64,000 nt of DNA from Archegozetes longisetosus (taxonomy: Eukaryota; Arthropoda; Arachnida; Sarcoptiformes; Trhypochthoniidae), in assembly GCA_018873245.2 (NCBI GenBank), contig JAEMBT020000005.1, positions 6,124,001 through 6,188,000 of the forward strand, read 5' to 3'. The position numbers and the translations under genes were made by a program. The stretch's first letter is position 1. Every line of letters starts with the position of its first letter. The notes under the pieces are model-generated. The model saw nothing but the letters and a program-made list of their open reading frames with translations, had not been told where the DNA came from and ran no database searches. Shown here one piece after another: positions 1 through 13,217 of the stretch.

Positions 1-113
1 GTCAATATCCCAAATATAATCGCCGAGCTTAAAGCATAAGTTTCGGCTTGAGCTTCTATAAAGCATAATAAGACCGGAAAAAGGGTCTGTTTTTCGCATG
101 TATGGCTTGTGGA

Positions 114-218
114 AGTATTGATGCTGAGCGTTCTTTCAGTAAACTAGGATGTCTCGAAGACGAAAGACAAACGAACATGAACGAAGAAACTGCAAATACA
201 AATGATATTGTATTTTAA
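114..218 (+). pseudogene. hAT transposase C-terminal fragment
   Basis: A short frame reads SIDAERSFSKLGCLEDERQ and runs to a stop at 216-218. The 'AERSFS' core followed by a charged helix and a final YF-like end is the usual look of the hAT-family C-terminal dimerisation region (seen in sequence; family knowledge from memory). No upstream transposase frame is visible in the 113 bases before it, and the frame is already broken near 110, so this is a decayed end of an element whose remainder lies outside the window. It could also be a chance resemblance because it is only 34 residues long. Confidence 0.5.
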
Positions 219-3200
219 TGGTAATATCGAAGATAAATTCGCTGATTATTAAAAATTTTAAAATGTTCTCTTTATTCTCTCTGTTTTACTGAAAAAACCG
301 CCTATTTTTGCCATTTACTTATGCTGATTTCGCAAATCTCTGATTTGCATACTTCTACTTAACCTATTTGGTCGAATGCAATTTAAAGAGCTAAAGCTCC
401 GTGAGATAAGAGAGTACTTATGTGTTTTGTAAGTAAGTGTTTTTACAGTCAGAGTTGAAAATGCAAGTCTTTTCATTTAAATTTGACTCCTCAAATATAT
501 ATCATAGTTCAATAGAAGTACGAACATGTAGTTTTGTTGAAATTTGATTTCAATTCAATTCAATTACTACATGTGATCGATCCGTAAGATGACAAATAAA
601 GCTAATCTCGTTGAATTTGTTGCTTCTTCTTTCAAATCCATATAATCCTTACGAATCGATTGAAGTGCCTCGGATCAATCTATGTAATCTAGCTTGGCAT
701 GTGAACAATAGTGTGTAGAAAGATAAGTTCAAAGTATATAATAGAATAAAGCATTTTCAAAGTTTGCTTCATATTTATTTAGAGCATTAGTTACTGTTTG
801 AAAATTTTGTTAGTTGTCAGTTTTACAATACTATGATGTATTCCATTTTTGTCAGCTTATTACATTGGTTCAATCTTTATAAATTAAAAAACTCAAGCTC
901 CTGTAACCCTAGTTAAGCCATTTATCCACACTATTATTCATATTGAAACAATCGATTGGTTATACTGTTCTTATTGACATCCTTGTTCGCTATATACAAT
1001 ACTGTTCACTGTTATTTGTTAATGTTTCTCCACTTTGTTCTTCTTCATCATAAAGTTATCCAACTGTTGAAATTATAGATAATATAACTTTTACCTAGGC
1101 TGAAAGCTTGGAGACGATTGATTTTAAAACTGGGTTGCATTATGGGAGCTTATTTAAAGTGCAAAATAACCGAATCAATAACCAAATAAATAGTGTATAA
1201 AATAGCAAACATTTGCAAAAACCGTTAATGTAGTTGAAGTTAAAGCAACGATAATTGTTCAATACTATTAGTGTAGTATTATTTACCCATTAGTGGATCA
1301 AATTTGTAGCAAAGTATAGTAATAATAATATAAATGAACGCTTAAAGACAAGGTTTATGAGGAGAAAAGTAGCCTAAAAATACGAATGCTTATTTAAAAG
1401 CTTTATTTCTGGTGAAAACTACAATACATAAAACAAAAGCTTAACTCCATTCTATCATAACTATCATAACAAAGTTAAGGTCAATGCACTTTTCGCTTTT
1501 TATAGTGATAATCATTAGTTTTATGTGACATTAGTTGAGCTTATTGCGTGCTTCGATGTAGGATTGCGTCGAGTGACTTTATGCAACTCATAATAACCAA
1601 TTTTGCCATAGAATCTCATCAAATTTTATTTCAATTAGAAGTTTGTTAAGTTTCCAAAAGACAGCTTTAATATGCAGTTATCTATCTCTGAACATCTTTG
1701 AAGTAAAACTTACTAAAGAATAAGAAAAGAATAGAAACTTACTAAACACATTGATTGACAATCTTCTGAACTTTTATCAAACAAAAACTCTATGAATGGA
1801 ATGAATGTAATGAATGAATGAATAAAAATATATTTATATTGTGCGTATGACAAGAGCTCTATTGTTGCGATGAGAACTAAGCCATAATTTGCGTGTTTCG
1901 TACATAACTTATATGATTGCATATATTACATTCATTATTTGATGAGAATTGTATTACTTTTATGAGCAGAACCAGGAAGTGTGATATTCCTATATGTTTT
2001 ACACGTTATTGAGTAATAATCTTACATGTAAGCATTCAATGCTTATTATGCGGTATATTTATTCAAACTTTTGGGTATGATTCTTTCAAACTCTATATCA
2101 ATCTAATGTTCACTAGTAAACCAATCAATCAGTCGCGAGTATTTCAAGGAAACTGCAGCAAAACTTATTTTTTTATATAAGCTTATCAAATTTATTAATT
2201 GAATAACCTTTGAACAAATACACCATATTGAGTTTTTTACTTTTTCATACAACTTTAGCATAGGTAAACTGCTACTATATTCATATTTAAATTGAATTAT
2301 TTTAGTTAGAATCTTATCAACAAACATGTTCAGACTGATATTTAACAATTTTTTATTGGATATTCAACTAAAATGTAAAAATGAATCACTCAAACGGTTT
2401 GTATTCTGACTTCTCATTTAGTTAATTGGTTCAATGGGATCGAATACATTTTTAATTAATTTAATGATTTTGTAACTTCTGGGTGTTTCTATTTACGGAA
2501 TGAATAATATCCAGCTAATCTAAGATTCTGTTAATTTTCACTTTGACCCAAGAACCGCAGCAAATACAATGTGTTGAAGAACATAAAGAGAAAGAGCTTT
2601 TCTAAGAGCATCCCAAGTGTTTCAAAAGAGATGCAGTACCTGAAGCACTACAACACATGCGACGTTTGTGTTGTTCCTGCAGTGTGACCAATTAAAGCAA
2701 CAATTTATAATGACATAGCAATCAGTCGAGAACAGTACTTCAATAGTAAATGAAATTAAAATTAGTTTGTTAGGAGACATGCGTAGGACCAATACCTAGA
2801 CGGTAGTTTTTGGTCACAATAATGCTTAACCTATTCGTTAAAATATTGCTTCAGTTCAGTGTCATTGTACTAGTGTTGCTTTTCAATGTAATTTAACTCA
2901 AGATTGAACTGTGTTTCGGGATTCAGTTGCAGTTCATTCACTCATTAGTAAACTGTTGGGCATCATTATGAAAAATAAGTTTTAGCTATGGATTTTTAAT
3001 TCATAACTTTTGTAATTCAACTAAGGGTAAGATGATGCTATCATTCCTTCATTCAATTATATCATTTTTTCAAAATTTTTTTCAAAATTTTTTTTCAACT
3101 TTTGATGCTTTCAAAGCTTTAAATCGATTTTAATGATTACTTTGATGCTCAGATTGAACTTTTATGCCTTTTTTCTAATTCGAATGCGAATCGCTGAAAA

Positions 3201-3789
3201 ATCAATTTGAGTGAGAATTACATTATCTTCGATTTAGTTTTTTATTCATGAATTCAAATGCAAGTTTGATATGAATACATAATCTAATATTAAAGGAGAA
3301 TAAGCCTAATGAACGGTTAAAGTTACGCTAAATTGAATTGGCTTTCAATAAAGTATAGTAAGGGTAGTTTCCCATTCATAAATAATTAATTATTTGAGCA
3401 TTTTTAAAGACAGCACTTTCTTTTGGTTCGTTTGTATCGGAAAGTAATGCAGTAGTTAAAGTTTTCGTACTAAGCTTTGCTAAACTTGAAGCTCACTTCT
3501 ACTGCCAGATTCATTTTGATTCAATACAAGAACTAGCAGTTCTTCTCGTGTTTTATTTTTGATTTGAACGAAAAGTTGTTTACATAAGAAAATTTGTCAA
3601 ATCTATGAACGAACACATGTGAAGCAATACAATGAAAGCACTTTAATTTGAGCACAACAAACTGAGTCTTGAATGCTTTAAGCTTATATCGATTGTCCAG
3701 TTGTATGAAATGCTTCCTGATTTTTATTAGGAAAATGCTTGCACTATATTGATGATACTCGTGACAAGTGGTGTTTGTCTCCAACTATA
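219..3789. other. Non-coding AT-rich stretch
   Basis: About 3.6 kb with no convincing coding exon on either strand. The open frames of 60-80 codons here are compositionally AT-driven (rich in I, L, F, Y, K, N) and lack family motifs. Simple T-rich runs occur near 3060-3110. The last part should contain the promoter and 5' UTR of the SLC44 gene, whose proposed first coding exon starts at 3790. Confidence 0.6.
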
Positions 3790-6700
3790 ATGAAACACAG
3801 CGCTACTAAGGTAAGTAATATTGTTTGCTCAAACTTATTAATGAACTGTCGTACTATATTCTCTTCCATACTCTGGTCAATGCACTGATCACTAATTTTT
3901 TATATAGTACAACCAAATTAATGAATCGCAACTTGAAAACAGAATCATATAACTTCATCAACTGATCTATGAGCTAGTAAACGAAAATTTATTTTCCCAG
4001 TTTATGATTTAGCAGGAATGTGTTTCCTTTAATAGTCAGATTAAATATGATATTTTAGGGATGCATTACTTCAAAACTCCCAGTTTAAAGCTGTATAAAT
4101 TGCATAAAATTCTAGAATCGCAGAAGTTCTATGAATCTCCACTAAGTTTTAATGAGATGGATTGCTTTAAATGATGGTTGAATTATGCATAATTACAAGA
4201 ACAAAACATTGAACTTTTTGTCAGATAATCTGCATAATTACAATTAGATCTCTGAATTAGTGTTTTGACACCAGAAATTATAATTTTAATTAGTTATTTA
4301 TGAGATTGAACCAGTTTAATTATAGTTTTATTTCAAGTGAGCGATGTATTAGCTATGAACCGGGCTTTCAAAGTACTGACAAGACTCAGGAATTACAATC
4401 TGATGCAATTTAAAAAAGCTCGAGCCTTTTCAACACTAATTTTAGATGAACATTACAGTAGGAAGAGTTTTCGATCAGAATGTTATTTTTGTGATTATTT
4501 AATTAACATAGGTGTTTACGCTGCAATCAACGTTACCGCCAAACGTGGAGTTTGAGGATGATCAAGAAGATTTACCAGTCAGTAAAAGGCAGTGCAAAGA
4601 TACTCTTTTTATACTGTTTTTCATTGCATTTTTGTCATTCTTAGTAAGTCGATTGATCCAATTTCCTTTAATTTGAAACTTATGTTAAGCGTATCCTTCA
4701 TTATTTTAGTCATATATCATAATAGACGTGATATACGTGAAGCATTCTAATCCCAATCTTCTAATTCATGGCTACGATAACTATGGAAACATCTGCGGTC
4801 AGCCAAACAAAGCGTTGGCAAATGTGACTAAATCAGGAGAAGATAAATCGAATAGTCCATACTTACTAATCGAATCAGTGCGAAATTCTTCTTTAAGAAC
4901 TAGATGTGTTACTCGATGCCCAGAAAAAGGATTTTAGTGAGATTTAAATGTTATTGTAGGGTTTGAGAAAATACTAATTTTTAACTAATTTCTCTAAAGT
5001 CTTATTGCGTTTTATCGTTGTTTGCCCCATGACTCTCGTTTGCCTCTTCTAATTGATGCTTACAATATAACAAGAACTTTCGTTGAAGAAGTCTTGTCTG
5101 ATCTTTCTTTATGTTGGAAAGAGTTGACATATTTATGCAGCATATCGTTTGTTTTTGCTCTCGTTATGTTAATGCTTCTGCGATTCTTGGCGAGCATTAT
5201 CATTTGGATTACCCTCTTCGTGTTGAGTGTAGCCGCAGTCAGTGGATCAGCTTATATTTGGCAAGTTTTAAAATACAATTCTCTCTATGGAAAAAAAATT
5301 AATTGCTATCCTTCCTTTAGGTTGGTTTGGAGCTATTATAGAAGCCAGTTGTTAAGTATGGAAATTGATAACCAACAAAGACATTTTCAAGAAAACTTAG
5401 TCGACCAATGGTTCATCGCAGGCTTGTCGGCTTCCATTTTTACGGTATGTTTGAGTTGCCCAAATAACATTACGCATAGAGTAAAGCTAAAAACTATCGA
5501 GATTAATCGTGTTTCTGCTAATATTGACTTTTAGCTTATATTTCTTCTAATTGTGGCTGTAATGAGAAAGCGAATACAACTCGTAAGTTTTCTACTATTA
5601 TACTGTTCTATAATTGATGTTTGTACTATAGGAGTTACAAATATAGCAATTTGCTGTTTTATATCAATAAAAGTTAACTAAAGAACTGAAGCTTATTCTA
5701 TTTCTCGGAATAAAAGTACTAGATTTTATTCTCAAAAGCCGTGTAGAAAAAACGATTCTAGGATATTGACTCTTCAGAATGACTATCAGTCATTTTATAA
5801 ATGAAATCTAGCATAACTCAATCTAATTGCAGTGTACTTATAGGTGGCTATGTTGTTCAAAGAAGCTGGAAAAGCAATCAGTGCTATGCCTTTTTTATTG
5901 CTTCAACCAATTTGGGTATATTTCTCAGCTTAGAAAAGTTAAAACCGATCAACTAATTTTGCTTTCTTAGACTTTTATCACGTTGTCTCTGATATCGTTT
6001 GTGTGGCTCTATGGATTGATATACTTGCAATCAAATAGATATCCATTGATTGATGCTAAAACTGGATTCGTTTTGTACAAACTCGATTCATTCTATAAAG
6101 TAAACCTATGCTCTTACTCATTCAAGCATTTATTCATTCTCAATCATAGAGTTGATATAATTGTTGAATTGAAAACTTTTCCAGTACATGAAATGGTATC
6201 ACATGTTTGCATACTTATGGGTCGTCCATTTCGTACTTTCGTGTCAACACTTCATAATCGCTGGTTCGGTTTCACTTTGGTTTTTCAAGAGGTAACTTAA
6301 CCTATAATTTGTGATATGTTGATGCGAAAAAGTTTAAAGTTCATGTTTCAACTGTTTGCATACTATATAAGACTAATGATTTCTATCGTTTTTATTCAAT
6401 GATCAAACTTATGTTAACTTTCCAGATATCTATTTTTTCGTATTTAGGTCAAAGCGCGAGTTAAGCTGTCCATTATTACAAACAACTGGTCTTTTAATTC
6501 GCTATCATTTGGGATCGATTGCTTTAGGATCTCTTCTTGTGGCTTCTGTTAAAGTATTCCGATTGCTATTCAAGAGAGTAGATGCTTTGTAAGTATTGTG
6601 AGCTTGTAATCTCTAGCTCTACTTCATGCTAAATCTTCGCAAGACTATAAATCGTCTGAGAAGCAACCTTATGTTATCTCATTTCGAGTTAAGACCAATA

Positions 6701-7624
6701 ATTTCGTTTCTAAGATCATTTGAAAACAAATTTTCTTTATTGATCAAATAACAGTTCCTTATGTCCAATAATTTGATAAAATCCTTCGATATTGTGGTAC
6801 TATCATTAGATAAATAAGTTTCTTAATAGTTTCAAACATTGGTTCAAAATAATTTCAAGAAGGCTTTCAAAAAATTCTCGATTACAACCATTTATTCCGA
6901 TTTAATTCCAAAAGTGTACTAAATTTAAAGATAATTAAATATTAATTTTCAGGCTTAATCGATATAAGAACTCGTGTAATCGTGCCATAAAATGTTGTCG
7001 TTGTTGTCTATGGTGTTTCGAGAAGTTCGTGGTCTTTGTAAATAAGAATGCGTACATTGAGATCGGTGAGACTTTAATTAGATATAAGTTATAGTTGATT
7101 TATTTGAACAATATGTTGAACTAACCCAACCTAACCTAAATAGCAATTTATGGCGATTCTTTTTGTGTCGGAGCGCAAAAAGCTTTCACTCTATTATCTA
7201 CTAATGCTTTACGAGTACTCGCTCTTAATTCTGTGGGGGACTTTCTTCTGTTTTTGGCTAAAATATGTGTTGTAACTGCTACAATATTCATTGGCATCGA
7301 ATTGATTAACGAGAAAAGTGATTTATTGCATTTCTATTGGGCTCCTATCATAACTGCTGCTTTATTTGCATATTTCGTTTCGCATTGCTTCTTGTCTGTC
7401 TATGAGGTATTTTTAGTTTTGCTCCCAAGTTTAATCAAATTGAATAAACTTTTCTGTACTAATCAATACTCTCTATTGTATTGTTATTATAGATGGCAAT
7501 CGACACTTTGTTTCTGTGCTTTGTAGAAGATTGTCAGCGAAACGATGGAATCAGAAAGCCTTACTTTATGAGTACAGGCTTAATGGAGTTTGTGGAGTCT
7601 AGTCATAAAGCTATAAATATGTGA
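3790..7624 (+). CDS. Choline transporter-like protein (SLC44/CTL family)
   Basis: Polytopic plasma-membrane or mitochondrial transporter of the SLC44 family, which carries choline and related amines. Proposed exons: 3790-3810, 4512-4643, 4710-4936, 5000-5260, 5321-5444, 5535-5582, 5844-5915, 5971-6099, 6185-6291, 6448-6588, 6953-7065, 7144-7406, 7493-7624 (589 residues; human CTL1 is about 650). All phases agree. Landmarks in order: first membrane segment LFILFFIAFLSFL; GYDNYGNICGQ, the family hallmark; the R-C-x3-C-P pair; LLRFLASIIIWITLFVLS; VMRKRIQL; LFKEAGKAIS; YMKWYHMFAYLW; NSVGDFLLFLAK; AHCFLS-like SHCFLSVYE; C-terminal MEFVESS. The first exon (ATGAAACACAGC...AAG|GTAAGT) is chosen because a stop lies just upstream of exon 2 in frame; it is the least certain part. 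The 5261-5320 intron uses GC-AG. A polyadenylation signal AATAAA lies at about 7724. Confidence 0.88.
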
Positions 7625-9220
7625 TCTTTTCATTAAATTAATGTTTTTATACGTCCAATCAAACAAGTATTGATGTGATTGTACAACTTTTATACCTTTT
7701 ATACCTTTTCTAGAATAAAGCTCCAAATTTGTCACCAATAAAGATCAACTGAAAGGTGAACAGATTAACTTATTTTGTTTTAGAAAACACATCATAGGAC
7801 TCAATGAAATGAAACAGAGTTTTGACTGAAATAGAAAATGCAAATTTTATTTAGAAACTTGATTTGAAGTAAATAGCGACAACTCTACACTCAAACTCAA
7901 TGAATAACTAGTACTAATAGAATGATTGAAATATTTATAACATGTTTGAAGACCATTAACATCTTAATTTATTTGAAATTTATAAGTTAACTTTATTTTT
8001 TCACAACCCAAGTTTTGTTTATATGTTTAAGCTAATTGTTATCAATATTGATCATTGGTTTAAAGTTCACAACCTTTAGTCACAACCTTAAAGTTCATTA
8101 GTTATTAAAACAAAGATATAAGATATGTTCTTTAACAACATAATAAAATACGGCTTTTGGACAGAGTAACGGCTTATATTGTTGTATCTCGAGCTGACAT
8201 TTACCTTAGTCTAATTAAGCTTACTATAGAAATAAGTTATAACGGTCGTAACAAAACATAGCAGCACATTCTGCAACAATACAAGTATAAGCCTTCCAAA
8301 AGCCTAAAACACAACTTCAACACAGAGTATAAGACGATATTTTGCTAAAAGAGTAAAATTTCGCTGCATTGCTTGAGTTATCTGTTTGTTGCATGAAATG
8401 TCGTTAATAACTTAACATCATAATTTTGAATTAGAATATATGTGACCAGGCACGAATAACATATATCTGAGTTTGCAATCCTACTGAAACGTATAACGTT
8501 AGTCTCATATAAAAACATTATTCATATATATGATGTATGTGACACAATTTGAAAAATCACATATACGTTATTCAGTGCCGAGCCACATATTTCTTGAACA
8601 CTTTCTAGTATTTTTATCCAAACAATTAGATACTGTGAAAATAAATCTTAATTAAAAATCTGCAGAGCTGAAAAAAGTGAACAAGTAACATGAAACCCTG
8701 AATTGAAGAGCTCGAGTTTCAAATTTAAACAATCAAGTCTCGATTTATCTAATCGACTAATTTTTAGTTTGTTTTAAGTTGAATTGATTATTGCGATAGT
8801 CTTCACAGTATTAGTGTAATTATTTGATAATAAGTTGAGTAAATTATTGAGAAATTATGAGAATTTTGAACTTTTCTAAGCTTGCAATTTATCACTTCTG
8901 ACATAAATGTCGAATACACAGCTGTTCTCGTAAGCCAATTCCATGAACTATCAAAACAAATGCGATTTTCACTCATCAAGGTATAACTTAATGAGATTAC
9001 TGTAGTTGTATAAATGGCTATATCAGTTTTGTTTTGAGCTGTAGTAACTAAGATCAGAGTAAAGGGTCATAAAAGCAAACTTATGTTCGTTAAGATTTAG
9101 GATTAATTTTTCGAGCTTCATTTGTGTAATTATTGCGCATTGTATTCAATATAATTTCTTGATTGTCCATTGCATTGATAAGCTGAAACTCAAGGACTAT
9201 TGAAGCTAACGATGTGACGC
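7625..9220. other. Intergenic region, tail to tail
   Basis: 1.6 kb between the 3' ends of the SLC44 gene (+) and the sulfotransferase gene (-). It holds both 3' UTRs and the small palindromic element at 8437-8590. I see no further gene. Confidence 0.6.
8437..8590. mobile_element. MITE-like element with inverted ends
   Basis: The left end ATATGTGACCAGGCACGAAT and the reverse complement of the right end ATATGTGGCTCGGCACTGAA match at about 25 of 30 positions (one indel). They enclose roughly 95 bp of AT-rich DNA with no coding capacity. Length (154 bp), termini and lack of an ORF suit a miniature inverted-repeat transposable element. I could not define a clean target-site duplication, so the superfamily is unknown. 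Confidence 0.55.
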
Positions 9221-12200
9221 TTAAATCTCAGGCCAACCAAAGTCCTTACCGACTAAGCGATAGAAATGACGATTATGTGGAGCATAGAATCTGCGTAAGG
9301 TTTGTACTACCAGTGGATTTATTTCCGGGTGTCGGCGTCCTTTACTTTCATTGAGGCATTTTTCTGAAGTTCCGTTCAGTTTGACACAATAAAATCCTTT
9401 CGTTGAATTATAAGAAAAATTTTCAGGGCTTATGCGATGACTTAATCCTAAAAACTGTTCTACTTTTTGCACTTCTGGAAATGGATCGTAAACTAATCGA
9501 TCGCCATCAACAATGTGTACTTGGTGTTTAGGAAATACCTAATAACAAAAAAGATTAAAACGTTCACTGAAGAATGAAAGCTTAAAAAGTTGATTACTCG
9601 AAAGTAATAAGAGTTATTTGATTGTTAAAGTAAGTTTGTTTTTTGCCTACTGAATAAGAAATAAATTCAATTAACTGGATCTCCGAAATGATCAGGTATA
9701 TATTTATTTATTTATAAAACTATGAATAGAACTTTCTCAGATAACTCATGGTTAAATTGTATGAGCCGTGACTTCAGGCTAAAAGTTATATGAATTAACG
9801 ATATCTATGAATGTAATGCTGTAGTATAGTTTTATTCAACAATACTGCAATATTGCAGAATTATTGGACTTAAGGCATCTTATATTGCTCACATCAGATA
9901 TAACACATGGTTGAAATGTTTGTGCCAAACTTGTGAATTTCATTACATAGTGTACACATGACAATCGTAACTTATTTATGTAATAAACTACAGAGGTTCT
10001 ATTTGTACAGCATTAGTGTCAATATAAAGATAATTTAATATGAAAGAGGTGATAGAAAAAGCCATACCTTAGCCCAACGTGTGTAAAAGATGGCATACAT
10101 ACTAATACGAACAGCTTTGTAACTAGTGTTGACTTGTCCGTCAGGCAACAAAACTAAATCTTCAAAGGAAGCCATTCTTCTATCTTTTTTTGCTTTATTG
10201 GCAGCTAATTGAGCGTAATCTGATATAAGACGGGTGACCGGGTCTCTCACTATGATTATTATTTTGGTGGAAGAATTCATAGTATATATTCGTCTTGGAA
10301 CTGATTCTGTTATAAAATAAGCCGGGCTTTTCTCAATAGTCACTTGTTCTGGAAATGAATAAGGCATTTGACTTCTATACCACTCCAGTCCAAGATTATA
10401 TTTCGAGTCATCGTCAAAGAAGTGCACCTCATCTGAAGCCTTCTGAACTGAAGGATGTATGTTAAGGAACTCCAGTAATGCTCGTGTACCGCATTTTCTT
10501 ACACCGATTATTATGCATTTTGGTAGTCGACGCTTTGTTTGAGGCAAATAAATCTGATTCAAACCATTCTCGATGTAGCCTTGACCGCTTCCAGCACTAA
10601 CAATAAAATCAATCGTTAGAATTCGGTTTTATTCAAAACAATACTGTGGCTGTGTATAGAAGATATATCAACTGCTTTTAAACTGACGCTTTTATTCAAT
10701 TTAATATAAAATATTGCATATAATGCACTTTTAGGAACAATTAATATTAAAATCTTTCATTTTTACTTGATCTATTTTATATTGTACAGATATATCATTT
10801 TGACATTTGTGGAACTTCTAACATATTGCTGTAAATCACGATCATATTTTTCCTTAGTTTTGGTCAAGTTTTAAATTGTGTTAGACTGTTGATAAACATA
10901 AGTCAAGTCTCTCCGTAAAAGTCCTGCTACGATGTGCCAAATCTAACTTTGAAAGTATTATTAGCATGGACCGGAAAATCTAGGATTATTTTTTTAGATA
11001 TACTTCAAACTATTTTTTATCAACTAAAACAAATAACAATATGATTAATCAAGTTTTTCATTGATCTGATAAATGTAAACTAATACATACACAATAGGAA
11101 AAAGTTCTTATTTATGAATTATAAGCTATTTAAGAATGAATTTAACTGAATCACAATTAAATTTTCAGTGTTTACGTGTTAATTCGGTGTTAATTTCTAT
11201 ATCTCTATTCTCACAAAGCAATCGATTAAATTAATTACACTTTAAAGACATTCATATTACTAGAATTAAACTATATTATTTTCTAAAATCAGATATATTT
11301 ACTTAAGCAAACTTTTGTTTTGTCATATCATTGGTGAATCTATTATGAAGTTTTAGCTCATATAAAAACAGTAAAAATTTAAGAATAAATCAGAGTTTAA
11401 TTTATATGGGGTATGTCTCAAAACTTAAGAATATCTCAGATTTTCCGATCTATGATTATTAGTTTGCGAAGAGCTCGTGATTCGATATCATGAGCGTGAT
11501 TTGCAACAATATGTGGGAAGTTCATACTAAAGGCGTTATTTTGTTTTCAGAAGTATTAAAATCAAATGCTGCTTATTAAAGTCATTACTAATTACTAATG
11601 ACTTTAATAAGCAATATTCTTAAATCTGTAATGACTCATTACAGATTTAAGACTATTATAAGAGTAGCTTTGAGTGCTAAAATACTTGAAGATTGAACAG
11701 TATCCCTGCATTTTACTACTTGAAGATTTCACGTTAATTTCTTATAACTATCAAAATTACGGATAGAGCATCAAACAACTCAGATCATCTATATAACACT
11801 CAAAATCTTAATAATCCTGGATAACAAGCAGAAGTGATGCGTTTGATGGCATCATTTCCATTAGACTACAATATCTTCAGATATTAGCAAACTTATTTCG
11901 TATTCATTATGGTAATCGAAGCAAATTTCAAGTTAAGCCTAGCAAGAGACTGATGCTTATGGCTGGGAGGTTGATATAGCAACGGTCTTTTCATATTGTT
12001 ATCATAGATTATTAAGATTCAAAATGTACAAGTATCGTTGGCATGTGTAACATAAGAAGCTAAAATTAAAAAAAATTAATCAGTTTGAATGCAAGGATAG
12101 AAGATTTGCCTCAAACTTTTCTAAATTTTTTTCATTATAAAAAAGACTTTATTGTATCCTAAACTGTACGATAAAACTAGTCTTTTAGTGATGATGATTT

Positions 12201-13217
12201 TGATACAATATTGTGTAAGCATAATGGTTATGGTTTTCGCAAAGGTACAGATTTTTTGATAGATCAAAAGGTAAAATATTTTTTTAGATATGATTTTATT
12301 AAATTTGCCATTTGAAAAGAGCAGAAGTTTCATGAGGACGGCATTTTTCAGAGAGTATTTTAGTGAAATTGTAACTTTTGATAATGGAATAATATTTGCT
12401 GAACTATAGAAACTATACTGACAAATCTTTATTTCTGAATTAGAAGAGCTTGCGCGATATATATTGACGAGCATATCAATATTGACGAACACTAACTAGA
12501 GATCAGAAGCCTTAAAACAAATATGGTAGCATTGTCCAAAGTTTACTCAAGCCTTGCTTATACTCAAAGTAAAGCTAAATTTCGTTATATCAATATCATG
12601 ATTCTTCTACCAAAAAAACTTAGACATACAATACAAGTGGTGCCAAATATATTAGTAATACATGAAGTTAGCCTTAAAATAGTTGGATCAAAAATAACCT
12701 TAGGTTCTTTGCTTTTCCTAAGACATAATTTGATTTGTTAATGAAGCTTCGATTTGAATGACTGTGCCACTTGTATTGATCGTGACATTGATGCATTCAT
12801 ATAACAACACATAAGTTTATTCCATACCTGATATCGATAGCATTAGACTCCCCGGTGATTTTCTTATTACTACATATTTGCAGAATTCTATGGATGTGGT
12901 ATTCATAAGTAACAAAATGATAGACAAGACACGATGAGGCGAAAAACGCGAATACAAACAAAGCGAAAGCGCGTGTTTTATAGTGACGTTTTGTTTTACT
13001 CCTAAAACAAAAACATTAGTTAATTGTCTTATTTACAATTTCAACATTCGCTCAAAGTCAGATTCAATTGTAATCGACGATGCATTTAATTAGGAAAGAC
13101 TCACCTTCTGTTCAAATTAAAGCCTTGAAGCGACCAAAGAGTGTTTGGCCTCCTATGATGTGAAGTCAATTGAGAGCGTGTTATTGAGTGGAAAAATGTT
13201 GGCTCTTTTCTCGACAT
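9221..13217 (-). CDS. Heparan sulfate glucosamine 3-O-sulfotransferase
   Basis: Golgi type II membrane enzyme that moves sulfate from PAPS to the 3-O position of glucosamine in heparan sulfate. Exons read on the minus strand: 13217-13105, 13001-12828, 10596-10068, 9538-9221; phases agree and give 377 residues, normal for the family. Residues 1-40 are a short cytosolic tail (starts MSRKEPTFFHS), followed by one hydrophobic anchor RAFALFVFAFFASSCLVYHF. The catalytic domain has the PAPS phosphosulfate loop GVRKCGTRALLEFLNIHP, the 3'-phosphate site IVRDPVTRLISDYAQ, VDGDRLVYDP, and the family's paired cysteines in KGFYCVKLNGTSEKCL before SKGRRHPEINP. The 2.2-kb second intron (12827-10597) contains twin hairpins. 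The start codon is the first ATG in frame of the first coding exon; a 5' UTR exon could lie upstream. I cannot say which 3-OST subtype it is. Confidence 0.92.
11571..11612. repeat. Palindrome (hairpin 1) in sulfotransferase intron
   Basis: Arms GCTTATTAAAGTCATTA and its exact reverse complement TAATGACTTTAATAAGC are separated by 8 bases. A 17-bp perfect stem in random AT-rich DNA is not expected often. Function is unknown; it lies 6 bases from a second palindrome. Confidence 0.75.
11619..11651. repeat. Palindrome (hairpin 2) in sulfotransferase intron
   Basis: CTTAAATCTGTAATGA is followed at once by CTCATTACAGATTTAAG, an essentially perfect 33-bp palindrome with one central base. It sits directly beside hairpin 1, and the two have unrelated arm sequences. 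Confidence 0.75.

Noticed and set aside
12121..12492. 123-codon minus-strand open frame
   Set aside because: It lies inside the large sulfotransferase intron, is rich in I, S, K, L, N and lacks any motif or splice partner; AT-driven chance frame.
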